A DNA stretch of 64,000 bases from assembly GCF_011769985.2 (NCBI RefSeq), contig NZ_CP039734.2, positions 2,604,001 to 2,668,000 of the forward strand, in the 5' to 3' direction. The notes beneath the pieces were generated by a model, which did not search any database, had not been told where the DNA came from, and saw nothing but the letters and a program-made list of their open reading frames with translations. Positions 14,931 to 22,423 of this stretch are shown piece after piece. Position 1 is the first letter of the stretch; each line of letters opens with the position of its first letter. Source of the DNA: Sulfurospirillum diekertiae. Its GTDB lineage: Bacteria; Campylobacterota; Campylobacteria; Campylobacterales; Sulfurospirillaceae. The position numbers and the translations under genes were made by a program.

Positions 14931-17216
14931 ATGAGCCACTATATTATCCCTCAAATGGTCTATGATGACCTCGAAGTTTTTAAAAAAAACCATGCCGAAT
15001 TTTTAGCAGGCACACTCGATGACCTGACATTCAAAACGATGCGCGTTCCTTTTGGTGTGTACGAACAACGTGAAGCCAATACTTTCATGGTGCGCATTAA
15101 ACTCGCAGGCGGTATCCTAACCCCCAAACAGCTTTTAACGCTTGCAGACTTGGCGGAAAAGTACGCGCACGAGGCGATTCACATCACCACACGTGGTGGC
15201 GCACAGCTTCACTATGTCAAGATCGAAGATATCATTGACATTATCACCACCCTGCACAGCATTGACCTTAGTGGACGAGGTGGTGGCGGTAACACTGTTC
15301 GTAACATTATGGCTGATCCACTCGCAGGTACGGCGAAAGATGAGATTTTTGATGTTTCTCCTTATGCGCTTGCGCTCACGACCAAAATGTTGGAACAAAA
15401 AGACTCGTTTGCATTGCCGCGCAAATTCAAAATCACGTTTAGCGGCTCTGAAGCGGATCGCGGATACGCGACGATTCACGATGTTGGGTTTATCGCAAAG
15501 ATCGAAAACGGTGTCAAAGGCTTTAAACTCTTTGTCGCAGGCGGCATGGGCGCGAAATCTCGCGTGGGCAGTAAATTTCTTGATTTTGTGCCTGAGTCTG
15601 AAGTCTTTTTGTACGCCCAAGCCATCAAACAGGTGTTTGACCAAAACGGTAACCGCAAAAACAAACACGCCGCTCGCCTTCGCTTCTTGATCGAAGAGTT
15701 GGGCATGGATGAGTTTAGACGACTCGTTAACGTTGAAATCGAGGCTATTAAAGCCAAAGGTGACTGGGAAATGCCCACCACTGAAATCGAGCGTACGGGC
15801 GGCGATACCACGCATGAGCCTTTTAGCGTGCCTGAAAACATTTCAAAATGGTGGAACCGTTACGTTTACGCCCAAAAACAAGAGGGGCTTTATGGCTGTA
15901 AAGTGCCGATTCATTTAGGCGACATTCACTTTACCAACGCGCGCGCTCTTGCGAATGCCCTGCTTCCCTTTGGTGAAGACGTACTTCGTTTTACAGGCGA
16001 TCAAAACCTCTATATTCGCAACCTAACAGCGCCTCAAATGGCAAGTTTGCATGACATCTTGATCAACTTTTCCAAAGATGTTTCCAAACCAACGTTTTTT
16101 GGCGACATGGTGGCGTGTACGGGGGCGGCGACGTGTCAGCTGGGTATCGCACGTCCTCGTGGTGCAGTCGATGCGATTCAAAAACGCCTTGAAAAACTCT
16201 TTGACGAGCGCGACTACGACGCATTGCAAGGCTTTAAAATCCACCTTTCCGGCTGCCCGAACAGTTGTGGCAAACACCTCATTGGCGATCTTGGTTTTTT
16301 TGGCAAAGTGCAACGCAATGAAGGCTATTCGTACCCTGCGTACAATGTGGTTGCAGGAACACGCACAAGTGGCGATGGCACAGTATTTGCGCAAAAAGCG
16401 GGTGATGTTGCGGCATTTCATTTGCCTGCTTTTGTCGAAGAAGTGTTGGATACATGGCTTTTACATGTAAAAAAATACGAGAGCTTCGCCGACTGGATTG
16501 ATGATGGCGGACTTAAAATCGTGGAAGAGATTTCTAAAAAATACGTGGAAATTCCTTCATTTAAAGATGATAAAAACCCTTACTTTGACTACAACGCCGT
16601 GGAACTCTTCTCCCTAAAAGGAAGAGGCACGGGTGAGTGTAGTGCAGGTATGTATGACCTTATTGAAGCCGATAAAAAAGCCCTCAAAGAGGCGTTGGAA
16701 AAAGAGGAAAAAGACTATGAGCTGATTCGTCTTTTGGCCGCTCGTATGCTACTCGTCACACGTGGAGAAGATGCTAGGGATAAAGCAGGCGTACTCAAAG
16801 CCTTTAAAACACTTTTTGTCGATACGACACTGCTCAATGCCTACTTTGGCACGATGTTAGAGGGCGATGCGGATGAGAAATCGATCGAGTTGGCAGAAGA
16901 AGTTATCAAGCTTTACGAGACAATGGACAATACACTTAAATTTGCCAAAGAGAAAGAGTTGGCAGCGGTTGCAAATGCACCTAAAGAAGAAAAATCAGCC
17001 CATTTTAAAGACCTCAGTGGCGTGGCATGTCCGATGAATTTTGTGAAAACAAAAATGGAACTTGCCAAAATTGGAAGCGGTGAAGTTTTGGAAATTTTGC
17101 TCGATGATGGTGCACCGATAGACAATGTTCCAAAATCCGTCGCAGGAGAAGGACACAAAGTGGAAGCCACCACCAAAGAGGGCAACGGCTGGCGCGTAAG
17201 GATCGTGAAAAAATGA
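14931..17216 (+). CDS. Siroheme sulfite reductase fused to a C-terminal TusA domain
   Basis: 761-residue nitrite/sulfite reductase-family enzyme reducing sulfite to sulfide. Two ferredoxin-like half-domain repeats flank the siroheme/4Fe-4S ligands CTGAATC (~395-401) and GCPNSCG (~441-447). The usual enzyme ends near residue 560; here a helical linker (~565-685) leads to a 72-residue TusA/SirA-like domain with its cysteine in GVACPMNFVKTKMEL (~C700). The TusA cysteine could accept the sulfide and hand it on as persulfide to HcyS. That is inference. The context of cys and hcy genes favours sulfite over nitrite. Ribosome site AAGGAG; overlaps the siroheme synthase by 4 bp. Confidence 0.88.
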   Translation: MSHYIIPQMVYDDLEVFKKNHAEFLAGTLDDLTFKTMRVPFGVYEQREANTFMVRIKLAGGILTPKQLLTLADLAEKYAHEAIHITTRGGAQLHYVKIEDIIDIITTLHSIDLSGRGGGGNTVRNIMADPLAGTAKDEIFDVSPYALALTTKMLEQKDSFALPRKFKITFSGSEADRGYATIHDVGFIAKIENGVKGFKLFVAGGMGAKSRVGSKFLDFVPESEVFLYAQAIKQVFDQNGNRKNKHAARLRFLIEELGMDEFRRLVNVEIEAIKAKGDWEMPTTEIERTGGDTTHEPFSVPENISKWWNRYVYAQKQEGLYGCKVPIHLGDIHFTNARALANALLPFGEDVLRFTGDQNLYIRNLTAPQMASLHDILINFSKDVSKPTFFGDMVACTGAATCQLGIARPRGAVDAIQKRLEKLFDERDYDALQGFKIHLSGCPNSCGKHLIGDLGFFGKVQRNEGYSYPAYNVVAGTRTSGDGTVFAQKAGDVAAFHLPAFVEEVLDTWLLHVKKYESFADWIDDGGLKIVEEISKKYVEIPSFKDDKNPYFDYNAVELFSLKGRGTGECSAGMYDLIEADKKALKEALEKEEKDYELIRLLAARMLLVTRGEDARDKAGVLKAFKTLFVDTTLLNAYFGTMLEGDADEKSIELAEEVIKLYETMDNTLKFAKEKELAAVANAPKEEKSAHFKDLSGVACPMNFVKTKMELAKIGSGEVLEILLDDGAPIDNVPKSVAGEGHKVEATTKEGNGWRVRIVKK

Positions 17217-18481
17217 GTACCTTAGGTATCGCGCTTACGCCCAAAAAAACGCTTCTCATTGGTGCAGGCAAAGTCGCTGCCCAGAAAGCGCGCGTGCTCG
17301 ATAGCCTTGATTTTGCCTATGAAATTGTAGCAACTGAGGTTTTGGATGACTATTTTGCGTCCAAAACCTTTACATGTAAACCGTTTGAGGATACGGATGC
17401 TGAAGGCTTTGAGGTGATTATCGATGCTACGGGCAATGAAGTGGTAACCAACCGCCTCGTGGCGTTGAAACCTCAACTTCACTTTTGGCTCAATGTCGTC
17501 GATGTCCCCGAACTGTGCGATTTTTACTTTAGCGCGCTCACGCGTCGTGGGGACATTCACGTTTCAGTCAGCAGTGGTGGGAGTTCACCCACACTCGCGC
17601 AAGTGATTCGTGACAAAATTGAGCGGATTTTACCACGCGATTTGACCTCTTTGATTGAACGCCTCAAAAACGAGCGCAAAAAGCCCGAACGTGATCTTGA
17701 AAACCTTCGAGGCATCGCGAAAGCTGGTGCGGGGAAAGTCTTTTTGATCGGTTGTGGAACGGGCTATGTGGGCAACCTTACATTAGACGCGCTCAATGCG
17801 TTTGAACTGCTCGATGTGGCGCTTGTGGATGCACTCGTTTCGCAAGAGATTCGTTCCCTCATTCCGCTTACATGTAAAGTCGTCGATGTCAGTAAAAAGA
17901 AGGGGTTTCACTCCAAAAGTCAAGACGAGATCAACGCGCTTTTAGTCGAGTACGCCACACAAGGATTGGTTGTTGGACGACTCAAAGGGGGCGATCCGCT
18001 TCTGTTTGGTCGCTTGGGCGAAGAGAAGCAAGTTTTAGCTCAGCATGGCATCGCGTTTGAAGTCATCAACGGCATCACTTCAGCTCTTCGTTCATGCACG
18101 GTCTCTGGCATTGTGCCCACGATTCGTGACATCTCCAAAGGTGTCACTATCGTCTCAGCGCACCTAAGAGAAACACTGTTTAATGATGATTGGGTGAGTA
18201 TTTTAAAACAACCCTTGCACACAGTGATCGTTTTGATGGCGCACAGTTTTGCGAAAAAAATCGAAGATGCCATTGCAAAACAGAACATCGACCCCAACCT
18301 TCCCGCGGCATTTGTCTCGAAGATTGACCTAAAAGATCAAATCATCATAGTGGGAACTGTGGGAAAATTGGATAAAATGGCAACATTATGCGCTACACCA
18401 GCGGTGCTCATCATCGGTGAGTGTGTCGCACGTGAGAACATTCTACCCGCTGAAAATAGCGGCAAAATTATTTACATGTAA
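17213..18481 (+). CDS. cysG: Bifunctional siroheme synthase (CysG-like: Met8 + uroporphyrinogen-III methyltransferase)
   Basis: Makes siroheme for the preceding sulfite reductase, 422 residues. The N-terminal Met8-like domain (~1-165) has the Rossmann loop LIGAGKVAAQKA and oxidises precorrin-2 and inserts iron. The C-terminal domain (~172-422) is an SAM-dependent uroporphyrinogen-III C-methyltransferase: VFLIGCGTGYVGNLTLDAL, GRLKGGDPLLFGRLGEE and the GITSALRSCTVSGIVPT segment. It is a little shorter than E. coli CysG and the GPGDP-type loop is GCGTG here. The TTACATGTAA palindrome overlaps its stop codon. Coupled to sir by ATGA. Confidence 0.92.
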   Translation: MSTLGIALTPKKTLLIGAGKVAAQKARVLDSLDFAYEIVATEVLDDYFASKTFTCKPFEDTDAEGFEVIIDATGNEVVTNRLVALKPQLHFWLNVVDVPELCDFYFSALTRRGDIHVSVSSGGSSPTLAQVIRDKIERILPRDLTSLIERLKNERKKPERDLENLRGIAKAGAGKVFLIGCGTGYVGNLTLDALNAFELLDVALVDALVSQEIRSLIPLTCKVVDVSKKKGFHSKSQDEINALLVEYATQGLVVGRLKGGDPLLFGRLGEEKQVLAQHGIAFEVINGITSALRSCTVSGIVPTIRDISKGVTIVSAHLRETLFNDDWVSILKQPLHTVIVLMAHSFAKKIEDAIAKQNIDPNLPAAFVSKIDLKDQIIIVGTVGKLDKMATLCATPAVLIIGECVARENILPAENSGKIIYM

Positions 18482-18486
18482 AGGCT

Positions 18487-18613
18487 AATCAGCTGTCTAA
18501 AAAAAGCACAACGGTGCGCGGGCTCGCTGCCGAAGCGAACTCAGCGTTAGCGAAGAGTTCGAAGCTTTGCTTTGAGCGCGTGTCAAAACGTAGGGTTTTT
18601 TCGATAGCTGATT
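18487..18613 (+). repeat. 127-bp element with terminal inverted repeats before metY
   Basis: AATCAGCTGTCTAAAAAA (18487-18504) and TTTTTTCGATAGCTGATT (18596-18613) match as inverted repeats at 16 of 18 positions. Inside is a second hairpin: GAACTC/GAGTTC extending to CGAAGC on one side and CTTTG on the other, with GTGCGCG...CGCGTG further out. It lies in the cysG-metY gap (155 bp). The frame upstream of metY is open across it but codes for nothing recognisable. It could be a leader RNA or a miniature inverted-repeat element; a comparable structured gap precedes the sulfite reductase gene. Confidence 0.55.
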
Positions 18614-18636
18614 TGCATTCAAAAGAAGGATATTTT

Positions 18637-19860
18637 ATGGGATTTACCACCAAAGCATTGCATGCCAAACCTGCACACAAAGACGCTCATGGAGCAATGC
18701 GCTTCCCCATCTACCAAAGTTCCGCGTTTGAGTTTGAAAAAGCGGAAGATTTAGAGGCTGTTTTTAAAGGTCAAAAAGCGGGGCACGTCTACACACGCTC
18801 GTCAAACCCTTCCATTGAAGAGTTTGAACTCAAGATCAAAGCGATCAGTGGCGCTTTTGGTGTAGTTGCAACAGCAACGGGAATGGCGGCGGTCTCCAAT
18901 GCACTCTTTGCGCTTTTGAAAAGTGGTGACAATTTTATCACGACGAAGTACCTTTTTGGCAACACGCTCTCTTTGTTTCAAACCCTTTTCAGTGACTTTG
19001 GGGTGGAGGTGCGTTATGTGGATTTGAGCGATTTAGAAGCCATTCAAGCGAACATGGATGATAAAACGCGTTTTCTCTTTTGCGAAAGTGTGAGTAATCC
19101 GCAACTCATCGTACCTGATTTTAGGACAATAAAAAGCGTTTTAAAAGAACACAATGTGCCTTTCATTGTGGACACAACCGCAACGCCTTGGAATATTTTC
19201 GATGCCAAAAAACACGGCGTGGACATTGAGATTATCTCCGCAACCAAATACATCAGCGGTGGCGGGCATGTTTTGGGTGGTTTGATTGTCGATAATGGCA
19301 CATTTAACTGGAAACATCACGCTAATTTGGCATCGTACTACAAAAAATTTGGACCCAATGCGTTTATGGCGCGTCTTCGCAAAGAGACCTACCGAAATCT
19401 AGGTGCGTCACTTTCACCGATGAGTGCGTATATGCTCTCTCTTGGGCTTGAAACGCTTGATTTAAGAGTGCAGAGAAGCTGTCAAAACGCTCTGGCTGTA
19501 GCAAAATATTTGCAAGGTAAAGCGGAGATTATCAGCGTGGAGTATCCGTTTTTAGAAAACTCTGTGTACTTTGCCAACGCTTCCAAGCAATTTAGCGGTG
19601 GTGGTGGACTTGTGAGCTTTAGCTTTAAAGATAAAGAAGCGACCTATGCCTTTTTAAATCGCCTCAACATCATTAAACGAGGCACAAACGTTCAAGACAA
19701 CAAATCCTTAGCGATTGCGACGTACCATACGATTTATGCGGAGTATTCGGAAGAGAAAAAAGCGGAATATGGGCTTACAGAAGGGATGATTCGCCTCTCA
19801 ATAGGCATTGAAGACTTAGAAGATTTGCTGGCGGACATTGACCAAGCTTTAGCCCAATAA
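18637..19860 (+). CDS. metY: O-acetylhomoserine sulfhydrylase / homocysteine synthase (MetY-type, PLP)
   Basis: Cys/Met-metabolism PLP enzyme, 407 residues, forming homocysteine from an activated homoserine. PLP lysine in ISATKYISGGG; other family motifs are YTRSSNPS, ATATGMAAVSNAL and GASLSPMSAYMLSLGLETL. In Wolinella the sulfur donor for the homologous enzyme is HcyS thiocarboxylate rather than free sulfide, and the gene ends the same cluster here. Start at 18637 is set by the AGAAGGA ribosome site (18624-18630) and by homology, although the frame is open upstream. MetZ (O-succinylhomoserine) is the alternative. Confidence 0.9.
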   Translation: MGFTTKALHAKPAHKDAHGAMRFPIYQSSAFEFEKAEDLEAVFKGQKAGHVYTRSSNPSIEEFELKIKAISGAFGVVATATGMAAVSNALFALLKSGDNFITTKYLFGNTLSLFQTLFSDFGVEVRYVDLSDLEAIQANMDDKTRFLFCESVSNPQLIVPDFRTIKSVLKEHNVPFIVDTTATPWNIFDAKKHGVDIEIISATKYISGGGHVLGGLIVDNGTFNWKHHANLASYYKKFGPNAFMARLRKETYRNLGASLSPMSAYMLSLGLETLDLRVQRSCQNALAVAKYLQGKAEIISVEYPFLENSVYFANASKQFSGGGGLVSFSFKDKEATYAFLNRLNIIKRGTNVQDNKSLAIATYHTIYAEYSEEKKAEYGLTEGMIRLSIGIEDLEDLLADIDQALAQ

Positions 19861-19865
19861 GTATG

Positions 19866-19912
19866 TTTGAGTGAATCAAATTTTTTACATGTAAAGATTA
19901 AATTCACTCAAA
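19866..19912 (+). terminator. Hairpin after metY with the TTACATGTAA palindrome in its loop
   Basis: TTTGAGTGAAT (19866-19876) pairs with ATTCACTCAAA (19902-19912), 11 bp perfect. The loop contains a copy of the palindrome (19885-19894), which itself can form an inner stem. It directly follows the metY stop and is the likely end of the sulfur operon, though no long U tract follows. Confidence 0.5.
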
Positions 19913-19938
19913 AGCGGTCGTTTTAAAGTAATAAAAGT

Positions 19939-20063
19939 AAACATGGGGTAAAATTTCATCGCGCTGGTGTAGCTCAGTTGGTAGAGCAGTTGATCCGTAA
20001 TCAACAGGTCGGGGGTTCGAGTCCCTTCACCAGCTCCAGCCTCTTCTAAAATTCCCCATGTTT
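19939..20063 (+). repeat. Inverted repeat flanking the tRNA gene
   Basis: AAACATGGGG (19939-19948) is the exact reverse complement of CCCCATGTTT (20054-20063). The arms bracket the tRNA-Thr gene, with additional AT pairing (AAATTT/AAATT) inside them. In RNA the precursor would fold into a closing stem around the tRNA, a possible processing signal. Confidence 0.5.
19963..20038 (+). tRNA. tRNA-Thr (anticodon CGT)
   Basis: 76 nt including an encoded CCA. Acceptor GCTGGTG/CACCAGC, D arm GCTC-GAGC, anticodon stem GTTGA/TCAAC with loop TCCGTAA, T arm with TTCGAGT, discriminator T. The anticodon read from positions 34-36 is CGT, for ACG threonine codons. Oddity: position 33 is C, not the almost universal T. 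All stems are intact (two G-T pairs in the T stem), so the gene looks functional. Confidence 0.95.
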
Positions 20064-20068
20064 TTAAC

Positions 20069-20130
20069 GCTAAACGTTTAACTTCCCCTGCTTTGTGCTT
20101 TTACATGTAACGAAACGTTAAAAGTTTAGC
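20069..20130 (+). repeat. Inverted repeat between tRNA-Thr and mnmA
   Basis: GCTAAACGTTTAAC (20069-20082) pairs with GTTAAAAGTTTAGC (20117-20130), 13 of 14 positions. The 34-nt loop contains a TTACATGTAA palindrome (20101-20110). The region 20039-20217 otherwise holds no gene. It could terminate the tRNA transcript or be a leader hairpin of mnmA. Confidence 0.45.
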
Positions 20131-20217
20131 CAAGTCCCTTAGTCGCCCATTTTTGGGTCAACACGAAACGTAAAGACTTTTACTCTTTAGACGTCGAAAT
20201 GAAATAAAAGAGAAACC

Positions 20218-21237
20218 ATGAAAATTGCACTCCTGATGAGCGGCGGCATTGACTCCAGTTACTCCGCTTATTTGCTCAAAAACCAAGGCCATGAGGTTAT
20301 TGGTATCTATCTCAAACTCCATGACGATGAGAAAAAACATGCCATCAACATCGCCAACATCGAAAAAGTAAGCCACCATTTGGGCATACAAACCCATGTG
20401 ATTGATGCCAAAGCGCTCTTTAAAGAGCATGTGTATGACTACTTTGTGAGGTCGTACGAACAAGGGCTTACCCCCAATCCGTGTGCTTTTTGCAATCCGA
20501 AAATGAAATTTGGGTTTGCGTTTGAAAAAGCGATGGAGATGGGATGCGAAAAAATTGCCACTGGGCATTACGCACGCGTTGAAAATGGGCATATCAAAGA
20601 AGCTTACGATATGTCAAAAGATCAAAGTTATTTTCTTTTTGGGCTTAAAAAAGAGGTGATCGAAAAGATCATTTTCCCACTGGGCGATATGCTCAAAAAC
20701 GACATCAAACCTATTGCGCTTAAAGAGTTGCCATGGCTTGGTACGCTTGAGAGTTACAAAGAGTCTCAAGAGATTTGCTTTGTCACGGACACTTACATTG
20801 AAGTGTTGAAAAAACATATTAACGTTGATCAAAAGGGACTGATCAAAGATGTGAGCGGAAAGGTGATTGGCGAGCACAAAGGCTACATGCACTACACGAT
20901 CGGTAAACGCAAAGGCCTTACTATTAATGGCGCGCATGATCCGCATTTTGTGGTGAACATTGATGCCAAGACGAACACGGTCGTTGCGGGAACCAAAGAA
21001 GACCTACTTCAAACTCAAGTGGTTGCCGAAAATTTCTCTTTAGGTAAAGAGTTTAAAGAAGGTGAGTACGGTGTAAAAGTACGCTACCGAAGTCCCAAAA
21101 CCAAAGCGCATGTAAAAATTGAAAATGGCAAGATCATCGCCAACCTTAAAGAGGGTGTTTTTGGACTTGCTAGTGGGCAAGCGCTCGTTGTCTACCAAGA
21201 TGACCTCGTCATCGGCGGCGGTTGGATCGAAGCGTAA
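20218..21237 (+). CDS. mnmA: tRNA-uridine 2-sulfurtransferase MnmA
   Basis: ATP-dependent thiolase that makes 2-thiouridine at wobble position 34 of tRNAs for Lys, Glu and Gln. 339 residues. PP-loop SGGIDSS (8-14), catalytic cysteine in NPCAFCN (C89; C92 also present), second catalytic cysteine in ESQEICFV (C187), and the [19 protein letters not shown]-terminal barrel. SGGIDSS replaces the more common SGGVDSS. Start follows AAAAGAGAAACC, a modest ribosome site. It lies next to a tRNA gene and opposite the redox cluster. Confidence 0.95.
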   Translation: MKIALLMSGGIDSSYSAYLLKNQGHEVIGIYLKLHDDEKKHAINIANIEKVSHHLGIQTHVIDAKALFKEHVYDYFVRSYEQGLTPNPCAFCNPKMKFGFAFEKAMEMGCEKIATGHYARVENGHIKEAYDMSKDQSYFLFGLKKEVIEKIIFPLGDMLKNDIKPIALKELPWLGTLESYKESQEICFVTDTYIEVLKKHINVDQKGLIKDVSGKVIGEHKGYMHYTIGKRKGLTINGAHDPHFVVNIDAKTNTVVAGTKEDLLQTQVVAENFSLGKEFKEGEYGVKVRYRSPKTKAHVKIENGKIIANLKEGVFGLASGQALVVYQDDLVIGGGWIEA

Positions 21238-21244
21238 AAGAACT

Positions 21245-21270
21245 AAGAGCCGTTTTACAATGGCTCTTTC
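21245..21270 (+). terminator. Rho-independent terminator of mnmA
   Basis: AAGAGCC (21245-21251) pairs with GGCTCTT (21262-21268) across a 10-nt loop, followed by a T-rich TTCTCTTT. It begins 8 bp after the mnmA stop and overlaps the 3' end of the opposing gene. A TTACATGTAA copy lies just beyond (21274-21283). Confidence 0.7.
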
Positions 21271-21719
21271 TCTTTACATGTAAGCATATGTTCTACTTCC
21301 GTAACAGCATAAACCACATAAAGATCGCACTTACAGGTTTTGCAAGTTCCCTCTTTAAATTTTTCTCCGGCATCAGGAGAACTGAGTGAAAAGCCCAAAA
21401 GTTTGGCACATTCACAGCTTTCAAAGGCTTTTTCAAAATGCTCTTTAAACAGTTGTACATTGTGATAAAGCGGATCTTTTGGATCACTGGCATTTGTACG
21501 TCCTTGAAGCAGTGAAAGAGCCATAACGCCACCACTATATGCACCACAAAGCCCACCGTCGCTGCGAGACAAACCACTTCCAAATCCTGATGCGATAGCA
21601 GGAATCAATGGTGAATCAATGCCGTGTTTTTCTGCGATGGTTTTTAAAACTGCTTCACTACACACATAGCCATTTGAAAAATGCTCTAATGCTTTTTGTT
21701 CAACCGATTCATTCATCAT
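21255..21719 (-). CDS. C_GCAxxG_C_C family redox protein
   Basis: A 154-residue cytoplasmic protein of the C_GCAxxG_C_C family. The defining motif is present as GGLCGAYSGG, with further cysteines at YVCSEAV, SCECAKLLGF, and TCKTCKCD. The family is thought to bind a metal or FeS centre and is often encoded beside small thioredoxin-like proteins and permeases, as here; its function is not established. The last gene of a minus-strand group; its start overlaps the stop of the thioredoxin-like gene by 4 bp. Confidence 0.85.
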   Translation of the reverse strand: MMNESVEQKALEHFSNGYVCSEAVLKTIAEKHGIDSPLIPAIASGFGSGLSRSDGGLCGAYSGGVMALSLLQGRTNASDPKDPLYHNVQLFKEHFEKAFESCECAKLLGFSLSSPDAGEKFKEGTCKTCKCDLYVVYAVTEVEHMLTCKEKEPL

Positions 21720-21955
21720 ATTTCCTTACCCAAAAGTGCCACAATTTCATCGACACTTAACAATTTTCCACTACTGACAACTTTACCATCAATAACCAAA
21801 GCAGGTGTAGAAGTCACTCCATAATGCATAATTTGCATGAGATCGTCTACCTTTTCTATTTGTGCAAATAGCCCTTTTTGAGCCACCGCCTCTTTTACAT
21901 GTAATGTCAATGCTTGACATTTAGAACAACCTGTTCCTAAAATTTCAATCTTCAT
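21716..21955 (-). CDS. Small thioredoxin/glutaredoxin-like protein (TM0996/MTH895 family)
   Basis: A 79-residue redox-active disulfide protein. The N-terminal ILGTGCSKCQAL carries the CxxC site (C10, C13), and TSTPALVIDGKVVSSGKLLS contains the cis-proline typical of the fold. Such proteins commonly accompany DUF318 permeases and arsenic genes. Coupled on both sides by 4-bp overlaps to the rhodanese gene upstream and the C_GCAxxG_C_C gene downstream. Substrate unknown; cytoplasmic. Confidence 0.88.
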   Translation of the reverse strand: MKIEILGTGCSKCQALTLHVKEAVAQKGLFAQIEKVDDLMQIMHYGVTSTPALVIDGKVVSSGKLLSVDEIVALLGKEI

Positions 21956-22413
21956 TGTTTCTCCTTAGACGCTTGATACTCCTCTAAAAACTCTTTTGCA
22001 TTATCCCCACGTAAAAAATCAGCCACTTTCAAAAGCCCATCATTGAGATACTTCGCGTTATAACCATTTTGCACCAAAAAGAGGCGCGCAAGATTAGACC
22101 TATCATTATGCGGACATGCGGTGATAATCAGTTTGTCTTTGGGAAGCTCATTTAACCGTTTGGGTAGTTCATTGAGCGGAATATTTTTCGCAAAATTCAT
22201 ATGCCACACTTCAAACTCTTCACGAAAACGGACATCCACTAAAATTGCTTTCCCCTCTTCAATCAGAACCAACATATCCGGTGTTTTGATCTTCATATTT
22301 TCACGCTCTTTATAGTCAAAATGCAGAAGATACTCTTCAAAACTCACCTTTTTAAGCTCATCTGCATGAAGCAAACCCATCATCAATAAAACAGCTATCA
22401 CTACTTTTTGCAT
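21952..22413 (-). CDS. Exported rhodanese-like sulfurtransferase
   Basis: A 153-residue rhodanese-domain protein. The signal peptide (MQKVVIAVLLMMGLLHA) suggests a periplasmic location. Rhodanese hallmarks: VDVRFREEFEVWHM and the active-site loop ACPHNDRS with its cysteine. A longer frame reaches 22500, but that would run into the cyclase gene; the AAGGA ribosome site overlapping the cyclase stop supports ATG at 22413. Likely sulfur transfer or a related thiol chemistry; may work with the neighbouring thioredoxin-like protein (inference). Confidence 0.85.
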   Translation of the reverse strand: MQKVVIAVLLMMGLLHADELKKVSFEEYLLHFDYKERENMKIKTPDMLVLIEEGKAILVDVRFREEFEVWHMNFAKNIPLNELPKRLNELPKDKLIITACPHNDRSNLARLFLVQNGYNAKYLNDGLLKVADFLRGDNAKEFLEEYQASKEKQ

Positions 22414-22423
22414 ATTTTTTTCC

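Noticed and set aside
14749..14934. 61-residue open frame between hcyD and sulfite reductase
   Set aside because: It runs through the large inverted repeat, has low-complexity unrelated sequence and no good ribosome site; the hairpin structure explains the sequence better.
15135..15841. Long minus-strand open frames opposite sulfite reductase
   Set aside because: They are shadows of a long, relatively GC-rich gene; compositions are atypical and no motif is present.
18514..18636. Longer N-terminus for the MetY-type protein
   Set aside because: The extra 41 residues come from the inverted-repeat element and match nothing; a strong ribosome site precedes the ATG at 18637.
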